This document shows, one piece after another, positions 1 to 9,247 of a DNA stretch of 50,317 nt. Numbering within the stretch: position 1 is the first letter of the stretch; every line of letters starts with the position of its first letter. The position numbers and the translations under genes are program-made. The stretch is from an uncultured Pelagibacteraceae bacterium (GTDB lineage Bacteria; Pseudomonadota; Alphaproteobacteria; Pelagibacterales; Pelagibacteraceae). The notes under the pieces are model-generated. The model was not told the origin of the DNA and did not search any database. It worked only from the letters and a program-made list of their open reading frames with translations. The stretch spans positions 1 to 50,317 of the forward strand of contig CACPPK010000006.1 of assembly GCA_902635845.1 (NCBI GenBank). The letters are read 5' to 3'.

Positions 1-330
1 ACTTTTTCATATTTAAAAGTTAATTTTAATTATCAGGATATTCATAAAGCAAACGAAATTTTCAATAAAATTTTAGATGACGAAATTTCTAATAAGATGC
101 CGCTAGATATTATTGACGAAGCTAGAAAAAATTTTGATGAACGATTAGAGAAAATAAATTGGGATGTTTATTATCAAGACTTACCTTTTAATCCTAGTGC
201 TCTTTCTTTATATAAGTGGGCTCCGATTGCAGAGGAATTAAAAACTTTAGATCGAAAGATTGTTTTAAATTCGATGATTTTAAAATGGGATGTTGTTAAA
301 CAAGAGTTTAAAGATTTAATTCAGTTTTAA
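1..330 (+). CDS. C-terminal part of a hypothetical protein (cut by window start)
   Basis: The reading frame is open from the first base, so this is the last 109 codons of a gene that begins outside the window; the ATG at position 97 is probably internal. The fragment is charged and likely soluble and helical, with no membrane segment and no motif I recognise. It includes the stretches [23 protein letters not shown] and [11 protein letters not shown]. It ends convergently with acs, the two stop regions overlapping by four bases (327-330). I cannot assign a function. Confidence 0.6.
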   Translation, partial: TFSYLKVNFNYQDIHKANEIFNKILDDEISNKMPLDIIDEARKNFDERLEKINWDVYYQDLPFNPSALSLYKWAPIAEELKTLDRKIVLNSMILKWDVVKQEFKDLIQF

Positions 331-2423
331 ATATTTTTTCTATTATCTACTAAACTATCTACAACACTTGGATCCGCTAGAGTCGTTGTGTCTCCTAATT
401 GACCGTGCTCGTTAGCAGCAATTTTTCTTAAAATCCTTCTCATTATTTTTCCTGATCTTGTTTTAGGAAGACCTGGAGTAAAATGAATTAGATCTGGAGT
501 TGCCAAAGGACCAATTTGTTTTCTAACCCAAAGTTTTAGATCTCTTTCTAGTTCACCAGTTTCGCTTTCTCCTGCATTCAAGGTTACATAACAATACAAA
601 CCATTACCTTTAATATCATGAGGGTAACCAACTACAGCAGCTTCAGCTACTTTTGGATGAGCAACAAACGCACTTTCAATTTCAGCTGTTCCAAGATTAT
701 GTCCCGAAACAATAATTACATCATCTACTCTACCAGTGATCCAGTAATATCCATCTTTATCTCTTCGACATCCATCGCCTGTAAAATATTTGCCATTAAA
801 TTGAGAAAAGTATGTATCTATAAATCTTTGATGATCACCATAAACAGTTCTCATTTGTCCAGGCCATGATTGAGCTATGCATAATCTTCCTTCTCCAGCG
901 CCTTTAACTTCTTTACCGTTTTTATCTACAAGGACTGGTTTAATTCCATAGAAAGGTTTTGTTGCAGATCCGGGTTTAAGAGGAATTGCACCTGTTTGAG
1001 GAGCAATCATTATACCTCCGGTTTCTGTTTGCCACCAAGTATCTACAATTGGGCATTTAGAATTACCTACAGTTTTATAGTACCACATCCAAGCCTCTGG
1101 ATTTATAGGTTCCCCGACTGTTCCTAAAAGTTTAAGTGACTTCCTTGAGGTTTTTTTAACTGGTTTATCTCCCTCACGCATTAAAGCTCTAATTGCAGTT
1201 GGTGCTGTATAAAAAGTATTTACTTTATATTTATCAACTATTTGCCACCACCTTGAACTATCAGGATAATTTGGAATTCCTTCAAACATTATAGTTGTTG
1301 CACCATTTGAAAGTGGTCCATAAATAATATAACTATGTCCAGTCACCCAACCAATATCAGCAGTACACCAATAAATATCTTTTGGTTTGTAGTTGAAAAT
1401 ATATTGATGAGTCATTGATGCATAAACCATATAACCACCAGTAGTATGAAGAACACCCTTAGGTTTACCTGTTGAACCCGAAGTATATAAAATAAATAAC
1501 GGATCCTCTGCATTCATTTCTTCAGGTTCACAATGATTAGGAACGTCTTTAATTAAATCATGATACCAAACATCTCTATTTTGATCCCAGTTGATGTAAT
1601 TTCCAGTTCGTTTAACAACAATACATTTTTTAACGTTTGGACAACTCATTAAAGCTTCATCGACTGTATATTTCAGTGGTATAGTTTTTCCACCCCGCAC
1701 CCCTTCATCAGCAGTGATTATATACTCAGACTCGCAATCATTCACTCTTCCAGAGATAGAGTCTGCTGAAAAACCTCCAAAAATAATTGAATGAACTGCA
1801 CCAATTCTCACACAGGCCAGCATTAAAATTGCTAACTCTGGTATCATAGTTAAATAAATTGTTACACGGTCACCTTTTTTAATTCCTAATTTTTTTAAAC
1901 CATTTGCTGCTTTAGAAACTTTTTGATGAAGTTGTTTATAAGAAATTTTTTGACTATCTTTTGGATCATCTCCAACCCAAATAATTGCAGTTTTATCTTT
2001 TTTATCCTTTAAATGTCTATCAATGCAATTTGCAGAAGCATTTAAAGTTCCATCTTCAAACCATTTAATTTTTACTTCTTTTGTACTGTATTTTACGTCT
2101 TTAATTTTTTTATATGGTTTTATCCAAGTAATTCTTTTTCCTTCTTTCCTCCAAAATTCTTCATTGCTTTTTATAGATTGAGAATATTTTTGTTGATATT
2201 TACTTTTATTTGCTAAGCTACTTTTAACCCATTCTGGTTTTGTTTTAATAACAACTTCAGGAGGTGTATTTCCATTTTCCTTTTTTGCTTTAATTCTTTT
2301 TTTTGGTTTTTTAGAAGATCTTTTTCTAACTTTAGATCTTCTCTTCACCTTTTTTGAGGTTTTTTTTCTAACTTTAGACTTTTTTTTTCTTACCTTGCTT
2401 TTCTTCTTCTTTTTTTTTGGCAT
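327..2423 (-). CDS. acs: Acetyl-CoA synthetase with a Lys/Arg-rich N-terminal tail
   Basis: AMP-forming acetate:CoA ligase, activating acetate through acetyl-AMP to acetyl-CoA in the cytoplasm. Hallmarks in order: the P-loop-like [54 protein letters not shown] and the C-terminal [15 protein letters not shown], whose Lys is the family's acetylation-controlled catalytic residue. At 698 residues it is about 45-50 longer than typical Acs. The excess is N-terminal: residues 3-48 are almost all Lys, Arg and Ser, with SKVRK at 9-13, 16-20 and 30-34. The next Met lies deep in the enzyme and I see no GTG or TTG near the normal family start, so the tail appears genuinely encoded. The gene follows tsaD and the EVE-domain gene on the same strand, 15 bases after the latter's stop. 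Confidence 0.96.
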   Translation of the reverse strand: MPKKKKKKSKVRKKKSKVRKKTSKKVKRRSKVRKRSSKKPKKRIKAKKENGNTPPEVVIKTKPEWVKSSLANKSKYQQKYSQSIKSNEEFWRKEGKRITWIKPYKKIKDVKYSTKEVKIKWFEDGTLNASANCIDRHLKDKKDKTAIIWVGDDPKDSQKISYKQLHQKVSKAANGLKKLGIKKGDRVTIYLTMIPELAILMLACVRIGAVHSIIFGGFSADSISGRVNDCESEYIITADEGVRGGKTIPLKYTVDEALMSCPNVKKCIVVKRTGNYINWDQNRDVWYHDLIKDVPNHCEPEEMNAEDPLFILYTSGSTGKPKGVLHTTGGYMVYASMTHQYIFNYKPKDIYWCTADIGWVTGHSYIIYGPLSNGATTIMFEGIPNYPDSSRWWQIVDKYKVNTFYTAPTAIRALMREGDKPVKKTSRKSLKLLGTVGEPINPEAWMWYYKTVGNSKCPIVDTWWQTETGGIMIAPQTGAIPLKPGSATKPFYGIKPVLVDKNGKEVKGAGEGRLCIAQSWPGQMRTVYGDHQRFIDTYFSQFNGKYFTGDGCRRDKDGYYWITGRVDDVIIVSGHNLGTAEIESAFVAHPKVAEAAVVGYPHDIKGNGLYCYVTLNAGESETGELERDLKLWVRKQIGPLATPDLIHFTPGLPKTRSGKIMRRILRKIAANEHGQLGDTTTLADPSVVDSLVDNRKNI

Positions 2424-2438
2424 AGGACAATTTTTTTT

Positions 2439-2852
2439 TTAAATCTTACTCATGTTATTTATAATTTTCCAGCTTTTATAATCAACAGGCATTACAGAAA
2501 GCCTACTTTGCTTTATCAGAGCTAAATGGCTTAAATCCTTATTTTTTTTAATACTTTCGAGCGTTATGGGCTTTGAAAATTTAGACTTAAATTGAACAGT
2601 AACAGCAACAAATCTCCCTGTTTTGTCTGTTTTATCTATATACGATTCTTTAATAACTTTTACTATTCCAACTATCTCTTTTCCTATGTTTGAATGATAA
2701 AAAAAACATAGATCTCCTTTCCTCATACTTTTTAAATTTTTTGCAGCTTGATAATTTCTGACACCATCCCAAGGCGCACCTTTAATTCCAGCTTTTTTTT
2801 GTTGGTCAATTGACCAAACATCTGGTTCAGATTTCATCAACCAATATTTCAT
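2439..2852 (-). CDS. EVE domain-containing protein
   Basis: A 137-residue single-domain EVE protein, related to thymocyte nuclear protein 1 and the PUA-like fold. Family signatures are the N-terminal YWLMKSEPDVWSID, WDGVRNYQAAKNL and the KGDLCFFYHSN strand. EVE domains bind modified bases in nucleic acids in characterised cases; the ligand here is unknown. Its start codon overlaps the tsaD stop by one base (TAATG), so it is probably translationally coupled to tsaD. Pairing of a tRNA-modification gene with a modified-base reader is suggestive, but a functional link is only inferred. Confidence 0.88.
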   Translation of the reverse strand: MKYWLMKSEPDVWSIDQQKKAGIKGAPWDGVRNYQAAKNLKSMRKGDLCFFYHSNIGKEIVGIVKVIKESYIDKTDKTGRFVAVTVQFKSKFSKPITLESIKKNKDLSHLALIKQSRLSVMPVDYKSWKIINNMSKI

Positions 2853-3925
2853 TATAATTGAACTCCAGCACCTTTGAGAAAAGCTGCATCTTCATCTAAA
2901 GGCCATCTAGGTTTTGCTGGATAATCTAAATCATCAAATTGATTTATTTTAAATTTTTCCAAACCTACCATTGCAATCATTGCTGCATTATCTCCACAAA
3001 ACTCTATAGGTGGAAAAATACTTTTATAATTATTTTCTTCACATAGATTAATTAACATAGACCTAATTTTTTTATTTGCTGCAACTCCTCCAGCAACAAC
3101 GAAAATTTTTTCATTTAATTCGTTTATTTTTTCAAATTCAGTAAAAGCAATCTTTGTTTTTTTATATAAAATTTCCTCAATTGTTTTTTGAAAAGATGCT
3201 GCAAGATCATATTTATCTTGTTCTGATTTAATTGTTTTGCTTATCTTCAACACGGCAGTTTTTAGACCTGCAAAAGAAAGATTGCATCCTCCTTTGCTGA
3301 AAATTGGTTTTGGTAAATCATATTTTTCTGGATCACCTTTTTTAGCTAAAATTTCTATTTGAGGTCCTCCTGGAAATTCTATTCCTAAAAGCTTTGCTGT
3401 TTTGTCAAACGCCTCACCTAATGCATCGTCAATAGTTGTTCCCAATCTTTTATATTCACCAAGCTTCTGAACACTTAAATATTGTGAGTGCCCACCTGAA
3501 ATTAAAAGAAGTAAATATGGATAATTTAATTTTGTATTTAGTTTTGGACTTAAAGCGTGTCCCTCTAAATGATTAACAGCAATAAAAGGTTTATTCATTG
3601 CAGTTGCGAAAGCTTTACCAAAACTTAATCCAACTGATAAACAAACAATTAATCCAGGACCAGCGGTAGAAGCAACAGCATCTATTTCCTCAATTTTTCT
3701 TCCACTTTCATCAATAGCTTTTTTGACAATCCAATCAATTTTTTCAATGTGTGAACGTGCTGCTAGTTCAGGAACTACACCACCAAACTCCCTATGAACC
3801 TCCACTTGGCTAGAAACAATGTTGGATAAAACTACTGGGAATCCTTCTTGATTTTCAGTTATTAAAGAAGCTGCTGTTTCATCACAACTAGACTCTATTC
3901 CAAGAATTAAGGGTTTTTTGCTCAT
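2852..3925 (-). CDS. tsaD: tRNA N6-adenosine threonylcarbamoyltransferase TsaD
   Basis: Catalytic subunit that transfers threonylcarbamoyl to A37 of ANN-decoding tRNAs, acting with TsaB and TsaE. Seen here: the ASKHA-fold N-terminus LGIESSCDETAAS, metal-binding His119 and His123 (HLEGH), the LISGGHSQ loop, TIDDALGEAFDK and the C-terminal FCGDNAAMIAM with the metal-binding Asp312. The length of 357 residues is normal. It is divergent from hemC across a 54-base gap containing the palindrome at 3943-3952, and is followed by the overlapping EVE gene. Confidence 0.97.
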   Translation of the reverse strand: MSKKPLILGIESSCDETAASLITENQEGFPVVLSNIVSSQVEVHREFGGVVPELAARSHIEKIDWIVKKAIDESGRKIEEIDAVASTAGPGLIVCLSVGLSFGKAFATAMNKPFIAVNHLEGHALSPKLNTKLNYPYLLLLISGGHSQYLSVQKLGEYKRLGTTIDDALGEAFDKTAKLLGIEFPGGPQIEILAKKGDPEKYDLPKPIFSKGGCNLSFAGLKTAVLKISKTIKSEQDKYDLAASFQKTIEEILYKKTKIAFTEFEKINELNEKIFVVAGGVAANKKIRSMLINLCEENNYKSIFPPIEFCGDNAAMIAMVGLEKFKINQFDDLDYPAKPRWPLDEDAAFLKGAGVQL

Positions 3926-3942
3926 TCAAATAGTTTTTAATA

Positions 3943-3952
3943 ATTGTACAAT
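3943..3952. promoter_or_regulatory. Palindrome in the tsaD/hemC divergent promoter region
   Basis: ATTGTACAAT is a perfect 10-base palindrome roughly midway in the 54-base gap between the divergent tsaD and hemC genes. Both promoters must lie in this gap, so a bound protein could affect both. A/T-rich palindromes are common in a genome of this composition, so the operator role is speculative. Confidence 0.25.
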
Positions 3953-3979
3953 CTTTATACAAGTAAGAAATAATTTTTT

Positions 3980-4897
3980 ATGAGAAAAAAAATAATAATT
4001 GGATCAAGGGGTAGCAAGCTTGCCTTACTTTATGCTCAACAAGCTAAAGATAAGATTATTGAAAATACCAACCTTGGTAATGAAGATATTTTAATTAAAT
4101 CAATTAAAACTAAAGGTGACGAAGTACAGGATATAAGATTATCTGAGCTTGGTGGCAAAGGATTGTTTTCTAGTAATATTGAAAGAGAACTTCAGTTAAA
4201 AAATATTGATATTGCAGTCCATGCACTGAAAGATATGCCTGCTAATGAGACAGAAGGATTAAGGACAGATTCTTTTCTTAAAAGAAATGACCCTAGAGAG
4301 ATTTTAATTACAAAGAACAAAAAAAAACTTAAAGATTTAGATCAAAAGTCAATTGTTGGTACCTCATCATACAGAAGAGAATTTCAAATAAAAAAAATTA
4401 GGCAAGATTTAAAATGTAAACTAATTAGAGGAAATGTAGATACTAGAATTAGAAAATTGAATGAGGGGATGTATGATGCAATTATTTTGTCTTATGCTGG
4501 TATCAAATTTTTAAAATTTGAAAATGAAATCTCAGAAATTTTTTCAGCTGAAGAAATAATTCCTAGTGCAGGACAAGGCATAATTGCTCTTCAGTGCAGG
4601 GAGAATGATGATGAGACAATTTCTATTTTAAACAAAATTAATCATGAGGAAACATATAAAAGAGCTCACCTTGAGAGAAATATTTTAAAAGTTTTAGATG
4701 GGGATTGTGAAACAGCAATTGGTGCTCATTCTGTGGTTGATGGAGATAATATTACAGTGGAGGCCGAACTTTTTTCTTTAGATGGTAAACAAAGGTTTTA
4801 TGAAAAAAAAGTTGGCAATTTGAATGATTTTAAAGAAATTGGTAAAGAGATTGGAATACTTTTAAAAACAAAATCAAATAATTCATATAAAAGATAA
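3980..4897 (+). CDS. hemC: Hydroxymethylbilane synthase (porphobilinogen deaminase)
   Basis: Polymerises four porphobilinogens into hydroxymethylbilane in tetrapyrrole biosynthesis. The protein starts GSRGSKLALLYAQ, carries the AVHALKDMP segment, the GTSSYRRE and RGNVDTRIRKL arginine motifs that bind substrate carboxylates, and Cys243 in LDGDCETAIGAH, the attachment point of the dipyrromethane cofactor. The length of 305 residues is standard. The stop is one base before hemD, so the two are cotranscribed and the consecutive pathway steps are adjacent. Confidence 0.97.
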   Translation: MRKKIIIGSRGSKLALLYAQQAKDKIIENTNLGNEDILIKSIKTKGDEVQDIRLSELGGKGLFSSNIERELQLKNIDIAVHALKDMPANETEGLRTDSFLKRNDPREILITKNKKKLKDLDQKSIVGTSSYRREFQIKKIRQDLKCKLIRGNVDTRIRKLNEGMYDAIILSYAGIKFLKFENEISEIFSAEEIIPSAGQGIIALQCRENDDETISILNKINHEETYKRAHLERNILKVLDGDCETAIGAHSVVDGDNITVEAELFSLDGKQRFYEKKVGNLNDFKEIGKEIGILLKTKSNNSYKR

Positions 4898-4898
4898 T

Positions 4899-5597
4899 AT
4901 GCATATTTTGTTAACTAGACCACTGGAGGATTGTTCTGAAATGATATTAAAATTTCAATCATTAGGACATCAAGTTTCTCATCTTCCATTAATAAGAATT
5001 GAAAAGGTTAATTATGAAGAAATTAACTTTTCTGAATATGGTGGAATTGTTTTTACTAGTGCAAATGCAGTAAAATTTTTAAATACAGTAAAATTAGATA
5101 AAAATATTAAATGCTTTTGTGTTGGAAATGCTACAGAAAATAAAGCAAGAAGTGTTGGTTTTCAAAATACAATTGCGGCTGAAGGAAATGTTACAAACTT
5201 AAAGGAGTTAATTATACAAAGTTATGAGTCCAAAAATAAAGAATTACTTTATTTTAGTGGTGAAACAATATCGGTTGATTTAGATCAACAGTTATTAAGC
5301 GAAGGTTTTAAAGTAAAAAGAATTATTAATTACAGAGTAGATCATAATCAAAAATTTGATGAGAAATTTGTTAATGAATTAAAATTAAATATGCCTGATA
5401 TGGTCTATGTTTACTCTCAAAATAGTGCGTCAAGTTTCTTAAATTTCATAAAGATTTACCAAACCGAAAATTTATGGATGAATACAAATTTGATGTGTAT
5501 AGGCGAAAAAACCTCGTCAATACTGAACGAAATCAAATGGAAAAAGATTTTTCTTTTTAATCCTGGAGAAGAAGAGTTTTTGTTATATAAAATTTAG
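4899..5597 (+). CDS. hemD: Uroporphyrinogen-III synthase
   Basis: Cyclises hydroxymethylbilane to uroporphyrinogen III with inversion of ring D. HemD sequences are poorly conserved, but the start HILLTRPLEDC, the GGIVFTSANAVKFL segment, CVGNATENKARSVGF and the C-terminal VYVYSQNSASSFL followed by CIGEKTSS all match the two-lobed family pattern. The length of 232 residues fits. Position directly after hemC makes the assignment secure. The mscS-like gene starts two bases after its stop. Confidence 0.92.
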   Translation: MHILLTRPLEDCSEMILKFQSLGHQVSHLPLIRIEKVNYEEINFSEYGGIVFTSANAVKFLNTVKLDKNIKCFCVGNATENKARSVGFQNTIAAEGNVTNLKELIIQSYESKNKELLYFSGETISVDLDQQLLSEGFKVKRIINYRVDHNQKFDEKFVNELKLNMPDMVYVYSQNSASSFLNFIKIYQTENLWMNTNLMCIGEKTSSILNEIKWKKIFLFNPGEEEFLLYKI

Positions 5598-5599
5598 AA

Positions 5600-6685
5600 A
5601 TGGAATTAATTAATAATTTTTCGGAGATATTTTTATCAGTATGGAATAAAGGAATTCTTGGTGTTGATATCTTTCAAATCTTAATTGGTATTGGAATATT
5701 TTTACTATTCTTAATTTTTAGAGGTCTAATAAGTAAATTAGTTATTAAAAAATTAGAAATTATCTCGAAAAGAACAACGAATAAATTAGATGATACTTTT
5801 GTTCAATCACTTGTAGGTCCAGCAAGATTTTTACCAATTGTATTAGGATTTTTTATTGCAAGCTACTACATGACTTTCTCACTAGAAGGAAGAGAAGTGG
5901 TAGATACAATTAATAGAACATTGATCACTATTTTAATTTTTTGGGTAATTCACCAAATCATAGAACCAATCTCATACATACTCAGTGGTTTAGACAAATT
6001 GTTAACAAGAGAACTTATTGGCTGGATAATTAAATCACTAAAAATTTTAATTTTTATTTTAGGTTTAGCAGCAGTTTTAGAATTGTGGGGAATTAAAATA
6101 GGTCCAATCATTGCAGGTCTTGGATTGTTTGGTGTTGCTGTAGCATTAGGGGCACAAGATTTATTCAAAAATTTAATATCAGGAATTTTAGTTTTAGTTG
6201 AAAAGAGATTTAAAATTGGAGATTGGATAGCTGTCGAGGGTATTATTGAAGGTGTAGTAGAAAAGATTGGATTTAGATCAACAACAATTAGAAAGTTTGA
6301 TAAATCTCTTGCTATTATTCCAAATTTTCAATTTGCTGAAAACGCAGTTGTAAATGTAAGTGAAACTTCAAATTGGTTAATCAGTTGGATTATTACACTT
6401 CAATATGACACTACGGTAGATCAGTTAAAAAAAATTAGAGATGAAATCGAAAGTCATATTAATTCAAGCGAAGATTATAATACCTCAATTGGTGTTGCGG
6501 TAAGAGTTGATAAATTTTCTGATAGTTCAATAGATATGTATGTAAGATGCTTTACAAAAACAGGAAGTTGGAATAATTGGCTTGATGTAAAAGAAAGATT
6601 AGCAATTGCGATTAAGGAAATTGTAGAAAAAAATGGTGCTTCATTTGCTTTCCCAAGTCAGTCGATTTATGTTGAGAAAAAATGA
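5600..6685 (+). CDS. MscS-family small-conductance mechanosensitive channel
   Basis: A 361-residue inner-membrane channel expected to open on osmotic downshift. Three to four hydrophobic segments precede the pore helix, which shows the family's small-residue pattern (IAGLGLFGVAVALGAQDLFKNLISG). The cytoplasmic beta domain follows (FKIGDWIAVEGIIEGVVEKIG, then RKFDKSLAIIPNFQFAENAVVN) with an alpha/beta C-terminal domain. It is embedded between hemD and yggT. Whether it is MscS proper or a related YbdG/MscM type is unclear. Confidence 0.9.
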   Translation: MELINNFSEIFLSVWNKGILGVDIFQILIGIGIFLLFLIFRGLISKLVIKKLEIISKRTTNKLDDTFVQSLVGPARFLPIVLGFFIASYYMTFSLEGREVVDTINRTLITILIFWVIHQIIEPISYILSGLDKLLTRELIGWIIKSLKILIFILGLAAVLELWGIKIGPIIAGLGLFGVAVALGAQDLFKNLISGILVLVEKRFKIGDWIAVEGIIEGVVEKIGFRSTTIRKFDKSLAIIPNFQFAENAVVNVSETSNWLISWIITLQYDTTVDQLKKIRDEIESHINSSEDYNTSIGVAVRVDKFSDSSIDMYVRCFTKTGSWNNWLDVKERLAIAIKEIVEKNGASFAFPSQSIYVEKK

Positions 6686-6972
6686 TAGCTATTTTTTATT
6701 TAGTTTTACAAATTTTAAAATTGTACTCTTATGTTGTAATCGCCAATGTTATTGTAAGTTGGTTAATAGCTTTTAACGTTCTTAATACTCAAAATAGGTT
6801 TGTGTATGCAATTTTAGAGTTGAGTTACAAATTAACCGAGCCTTTCTTGAATAAAATTAGACGTTTTTTGCCAAATTTAGGTTCACTAGATATTTCTCCA
6901 ATCATTCTTCTTTTATTGATTTGGTTTATCGAAATGTGTATGAAGCTGTACATCGCACCAATGATTTTTTAA
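6682..6972 (+). CDS. YggT family membrane protein
   Basis: A 96-residue protein with two hydrophobic segments around the diagnostic amphipathic stretch FLNKIRRFLPNLGSLDISPI. YggT proteins are small inner-membrane proteins linked to osmotic tolerance in some bacteria; their biochemical role is not settled. The start overlaps the stop of the mechanosensitive channel (ATGA), which supports coupled translation and a shared envelope or osmotic role. Confidence 0.88.
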   Translation: MIAIFYLVLQILKLYSYVVIANVIVSWLIAFNVLNTQNRFVYAILELSYKLTEPFLNKIRRFLPNLGSLDISPIILLLLIWFIEMCMKLYIAPMIF

Positions 6973-6981
6973 GAGAGAAAT

Positions 6982-7827
6982 ATGATTTTAATTGATGGAA
7001 AAAAAGCAGCCGCAGAATTAAGAGCAGAGTTAAAGAAAGAAGTTGCAGAGTTAAAATCAAAACATAATAAAGTACCAGGTTTAACAGTAATACTGATTGG
7101 TGACTTAACACCTAGTCAGATTTATGTAAGAAATAAAGAGAAGTCAGCAAATGAGGTGGGATTAAAATCTGAAGTAATTAAATATCCAGATTCAGTTGAA
7201 GAAAAGACTGTTCTAGAAAAAATTCAAGAATTAAACAGTGATGAAACTGTTTCAGGAATTTTAGTTCAACTTCCTTTACCTAAGCATATTGATAAGCAGA
7301 AGGTTATAGAAGCTATTGATCCCTCAAAAGATGTAGATGGATTTCATCCAATGAATGTAGGCAATCTTTCATCTGGCTATGAAAGTTCGATACCTTGTAC
7401 TCCGCTTGGATGTTATTTGTTGATAAAAAAAATTGAACCTAATTTAAGTGGTAAAAAAGCTGTGGTTGTGGGTAGATCGAATTTAAATGGTAAACCAATG
7501 ACACAACTTCTATTAAAAGAAAATTGCACCGTAACTATAACTCATTCAAAAACTAAAGATTTAAAAGCTGAATGTTTAGAGGCAGATATAATTGTTGCTG
7601 CTGTAGGTATACCCGAACTTGTTAGAGGAGATTGGGTTAAGAAAGATGCTATTGTTATTGATGTTGGTATAAATAAAACTGATAACGGGATAGTTGGTGA
7701 TGTTCATTTTGATGAAGTTTCAAAAAATGCAAAAGCACTTACTCCAGTTCCAGGCGGTGTAGGTCCAATGACCATTGCTTGTTTACTTAAAAATACCATA
7801 GACTGTTTCAAAAGATCGCAAATTTAA
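6982..7827 (+). CDS. folD: Bifunctional methylene-THF dehydrogenase / methenyl-THF cyclohydrolase
   Basis: Interconverts 5,10-methylene-, 5,10-methenyl- and 10-formyl-tetrahydrofolate with NADP. Motifs: YVRNKEKSANEVG (with the catalytic Lys), GILVQLPLPKHI, the dinucleotide-binding VVGRSNLNGKPM and the C-terminal PVPGGVGPMTIA. At 281 residues it is the normal length. It is the last gene of the hemC-hemD-mscS-yggT-folD run and the start is nine bases after yggT. Confidence 0.97.
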   Translation: MILIDGKKAAAELRAELKKEVAELKSKHNKVPGLTVILIGDLTPSQIYVRNKEKSANEVGLKSEVIKYPDSVEEKTVLEKIQELNSDETVSGILVQLPLPKHIDKQKVIEAIDPSKDVDGFHPMNVGNLSSGYESSIPCTPLGCYLLIKKIEPNLSGKKAVVVGRSNLNGKPMTQLLLKENCTVTITHSKTKDLKAECLEADIIVAAVGIPELVRGDWVKKDAIVIDVGINKTDNGIVGDVHFDEVSKNAKALTPVPGGVGPMTIACLLKNTIDCFKRSQI

Positions 7828-7865
7828 TAATTAAACCCCTAGCTGTAATCTGTTAATTTATTAGG

Positions 7866-8069
7866 ATGAAAAAACCTAAACGACCATACAGATTTGGTAT
7901 AATTTTCTTGCTTCTTACAGTTCCACCTATTGGCGCAACTCAGCTAGGTTGGTATTTGCATGACAAGCAAACTGGTTTTGATTATGGTATGATTGTAGGT
8001 ACTGTATCAGTAATATACGCTGCTTATTTAATGTATGAAAAAAAATGGCGTGAAGAGGATGAAGATTAA
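7866..8069 (+). CDS. Small two-helix membrane protein, unknown function
   Basis: A 67-residue protein with a basic start (MKKPKRPYRFG), a first hydrophobic segment at about residues 10-30 and a second at about 40-57 (YGMIVGTVSVIYAAYLMY), ending in the acidic REEDED. The layout suggests a two-span inner-membrane protein. I recognise no family. It is four bases upstream of the SHOCT-domain gene, suggesting a small pair. Confidence 0.7.
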   Translation: MKKPKRPYRFGIIFLLLTVPPIGATQLGWYLHDKQTGFDYGMIVGTVSVIYAAYLMYEKKWREEDED

Positions 8070-8072
8070 ATT

Positions 8073-8348
8073 ATGGAAAAAATAATTTTTTTTGGATTGG
8101 TTATTCCTATTATGGCTTATGTTTTATACTTAGGTGGAATGGCAATTATGAATGGTTTTAAGTCTAAGGAAGCTAATAGAGCTGAGAAAGAGGAAGCTGA
8201 AAGTGAGGGTAGGGAGACAAGCGAGACTTCTGATGAACAAAGCAGCAATTTAAGCGATGAACTTACTAAATTGAATGATTTAAAAGAAAAAGGAATTATT
8301 TCTCAAGAGGAATTTGAAAAGGCGAAAAATAAACTATTAAATAATTAA
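8073..8348 (+). CDS. SHOCT domain-containing membrane-anchored protein
   Basis: A 91-residue protein: one N-terminal transmembrane helix (IIFFGLVIPIMAYVLYLGG), a Glu/Ser-rich linker and a C-terminal SHOCT helix pair (LTKLNDLKEKGIISQEEFEKA). SHOCT is a short C-terminal module thought to mediate oligomerisation. No enzymatic domain is present. It sits 12 bases before the dehalogenase-like hydrolase. Confidence 0.8.
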   Translation: MEKIIFFGLVIPIMAYVLYLGGMAIMNGFKSKEANRAEKEEAESEGRETSETSDEQSSNLSDELTKLNDLKEKGIISQEEFEKAKNKLLNN

Positions 8349-8359
8349 ATAGTTTAATC

Positions 8360-9247
8360 ATGTTTAATGGTTTTAAAAAAAAATTTGTTAAGGTAAACAA
8401 GGGTAAAATATTTTGTAGATTTAAAGGTAATGGTCCTCCTTTATTGCTACTTCACGGATATCCACAATCACATGTAATGTGGCACAAGACTGCTCCTGAA
8501 CTTAGTAAATATTTCACAGTAATAGTTGCTGATCTTAGAGGATACGGGGACAGTTTGGTTTTGCCTGGTGGAATTAATCATAAAAATTATTCTAAAAGAG
8601 AAATGGCTAAAGATATGATTCAATTGATGAGTAAATTAAATTTTAAAAAATTTTTTGTTGCAGGACATGATAGAGGCGGGAGAGTTGCACACAGAATGGC
8701 AAGAGATTATAGAAATAAAATTATGGCTTTAAGCGTATTAGATATTTGTCCAACTCTTGATATGTACGAGCACACAGATATGAAATTTGCAAAAGGATAT
8801 TTTCATTGGTTTTATTTAATACAGCCTGCACCTTTACCGGAGAAAATGATAATGGCAGACCCTAAAAGATGGCTACATAGTCGCTTTAATAGGTCATCTA
8901 AACGTGCGATTGGAAGAGTTGAAGATGAATATTTTAGAGCCTTTAAACAAAATAAAAGAATTCATGCAACATGTGAAGATTATAGAGCTGCGGCGACTAT
9001 AGACTTAGAGCACGATAAAAAAGATAGAAATAAAAAATTAAATATTCCCATCCAAGTTTTGTGGGGAAAAAAAGGAGTAGTTGGAAAGCAATTTAATTCT
9101 ATTAAAATTTGGCAAAAATATACAAATAAAAAAATCTATGGTGCAGAAATTAATTCAGATCATTTCATTCCAGAAGAAAGTCCTAAACAAACTATAAATC
9201 ATCTAAAAAAATTTTTTCTAAAAAATGTTAAAAATAATTCCAAATAA
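8360..9247 (+). CDS. Alpha/beta hydrolase of the haloacetate dehalogenase type
   Basis: A 295-residue alpha/beta hydrolase whose nucleophile elbow is GHDRGGR with Asp104, not Ser, as in fluoroacetate/haloacetate dehalogenases and epoxide hydrolases. Other family residues are visible: the oxyanion stretch LLLHGYPQSHVMWH, ADLRGYGDS, Arg105 and Arg108 after the nucleophile (carboxylate binding), the His149-Trp150 pair that forms the halide pocket in fluoroacetate dehalogenase, the EDYRAAATID segment, and the catalytic His268 in SDHFIPEE. The likely reaction is hydrolytic dehalogenation of a 2-haloacid; an epoxide or ester substrate remains possible. The C-terminus is Lys-rich and its gene overlaps the next one by 23 bases. 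Confidence 0.82.
   Translation: MFNGFKKKFVKVNKGKIFCRFKGNGPPLLLLHGYPQSHVMWHKTAPELSKYFTVIVADLRGYGDSLVLPGGINHKNYSKREMAKDMIQLMSKLNFKKFFVAGHDRGGRVAHRMARDYRNKIMALSVLDICPTLDMYEHTDMKFAKGYFHWFYLIQPAPLPEKMIMADPKRWLHSRFNRSSKRAIGRVEDEYFRAFKQNKRIHATCEDYRAAATIDLEHDKKDRNKKLNIPIQVLWGKKGVVGKQFNSIKIWQKYTNKKIYGAEINSDHFIPEESPKQTINHLKKFFLKNVKNNSK

Noticed and set aside
97..330. Complete 77-residue gene starting at the ATG at 97
   Set aside because: The frame is open back to base 1 without a stop, so a truncated longer gene is more likely.
618..869. Open frame on the plus strand inside acs
   Set aside because: It lies antisense to a strongly conserved part of acs and encodes a Ser-rich sequence with no recognisable domain; a shadow of the real gene. 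The same holds for the other antisense frames within tsaD-sized genes.
2280..2423. Acs basic tail as a frameshift or low-complexity artefact
   Set aside because: The codons vary between Lys and Arg and include regular Ser/Val spacing, the frame runs unbroken into the enzyme, and no nearer start codon exists, so I treat it as real, though it should be checked.
9225..9247. The 23-base overlap of hydrolase and dioxygenase as a sequencing error
   Set aside because: Both reading frames carry family-consistent sequence up to or from their ends (dioxygenase GAEI start, hydrolase Lys-rich end), and overlaps of this size are common in this window.
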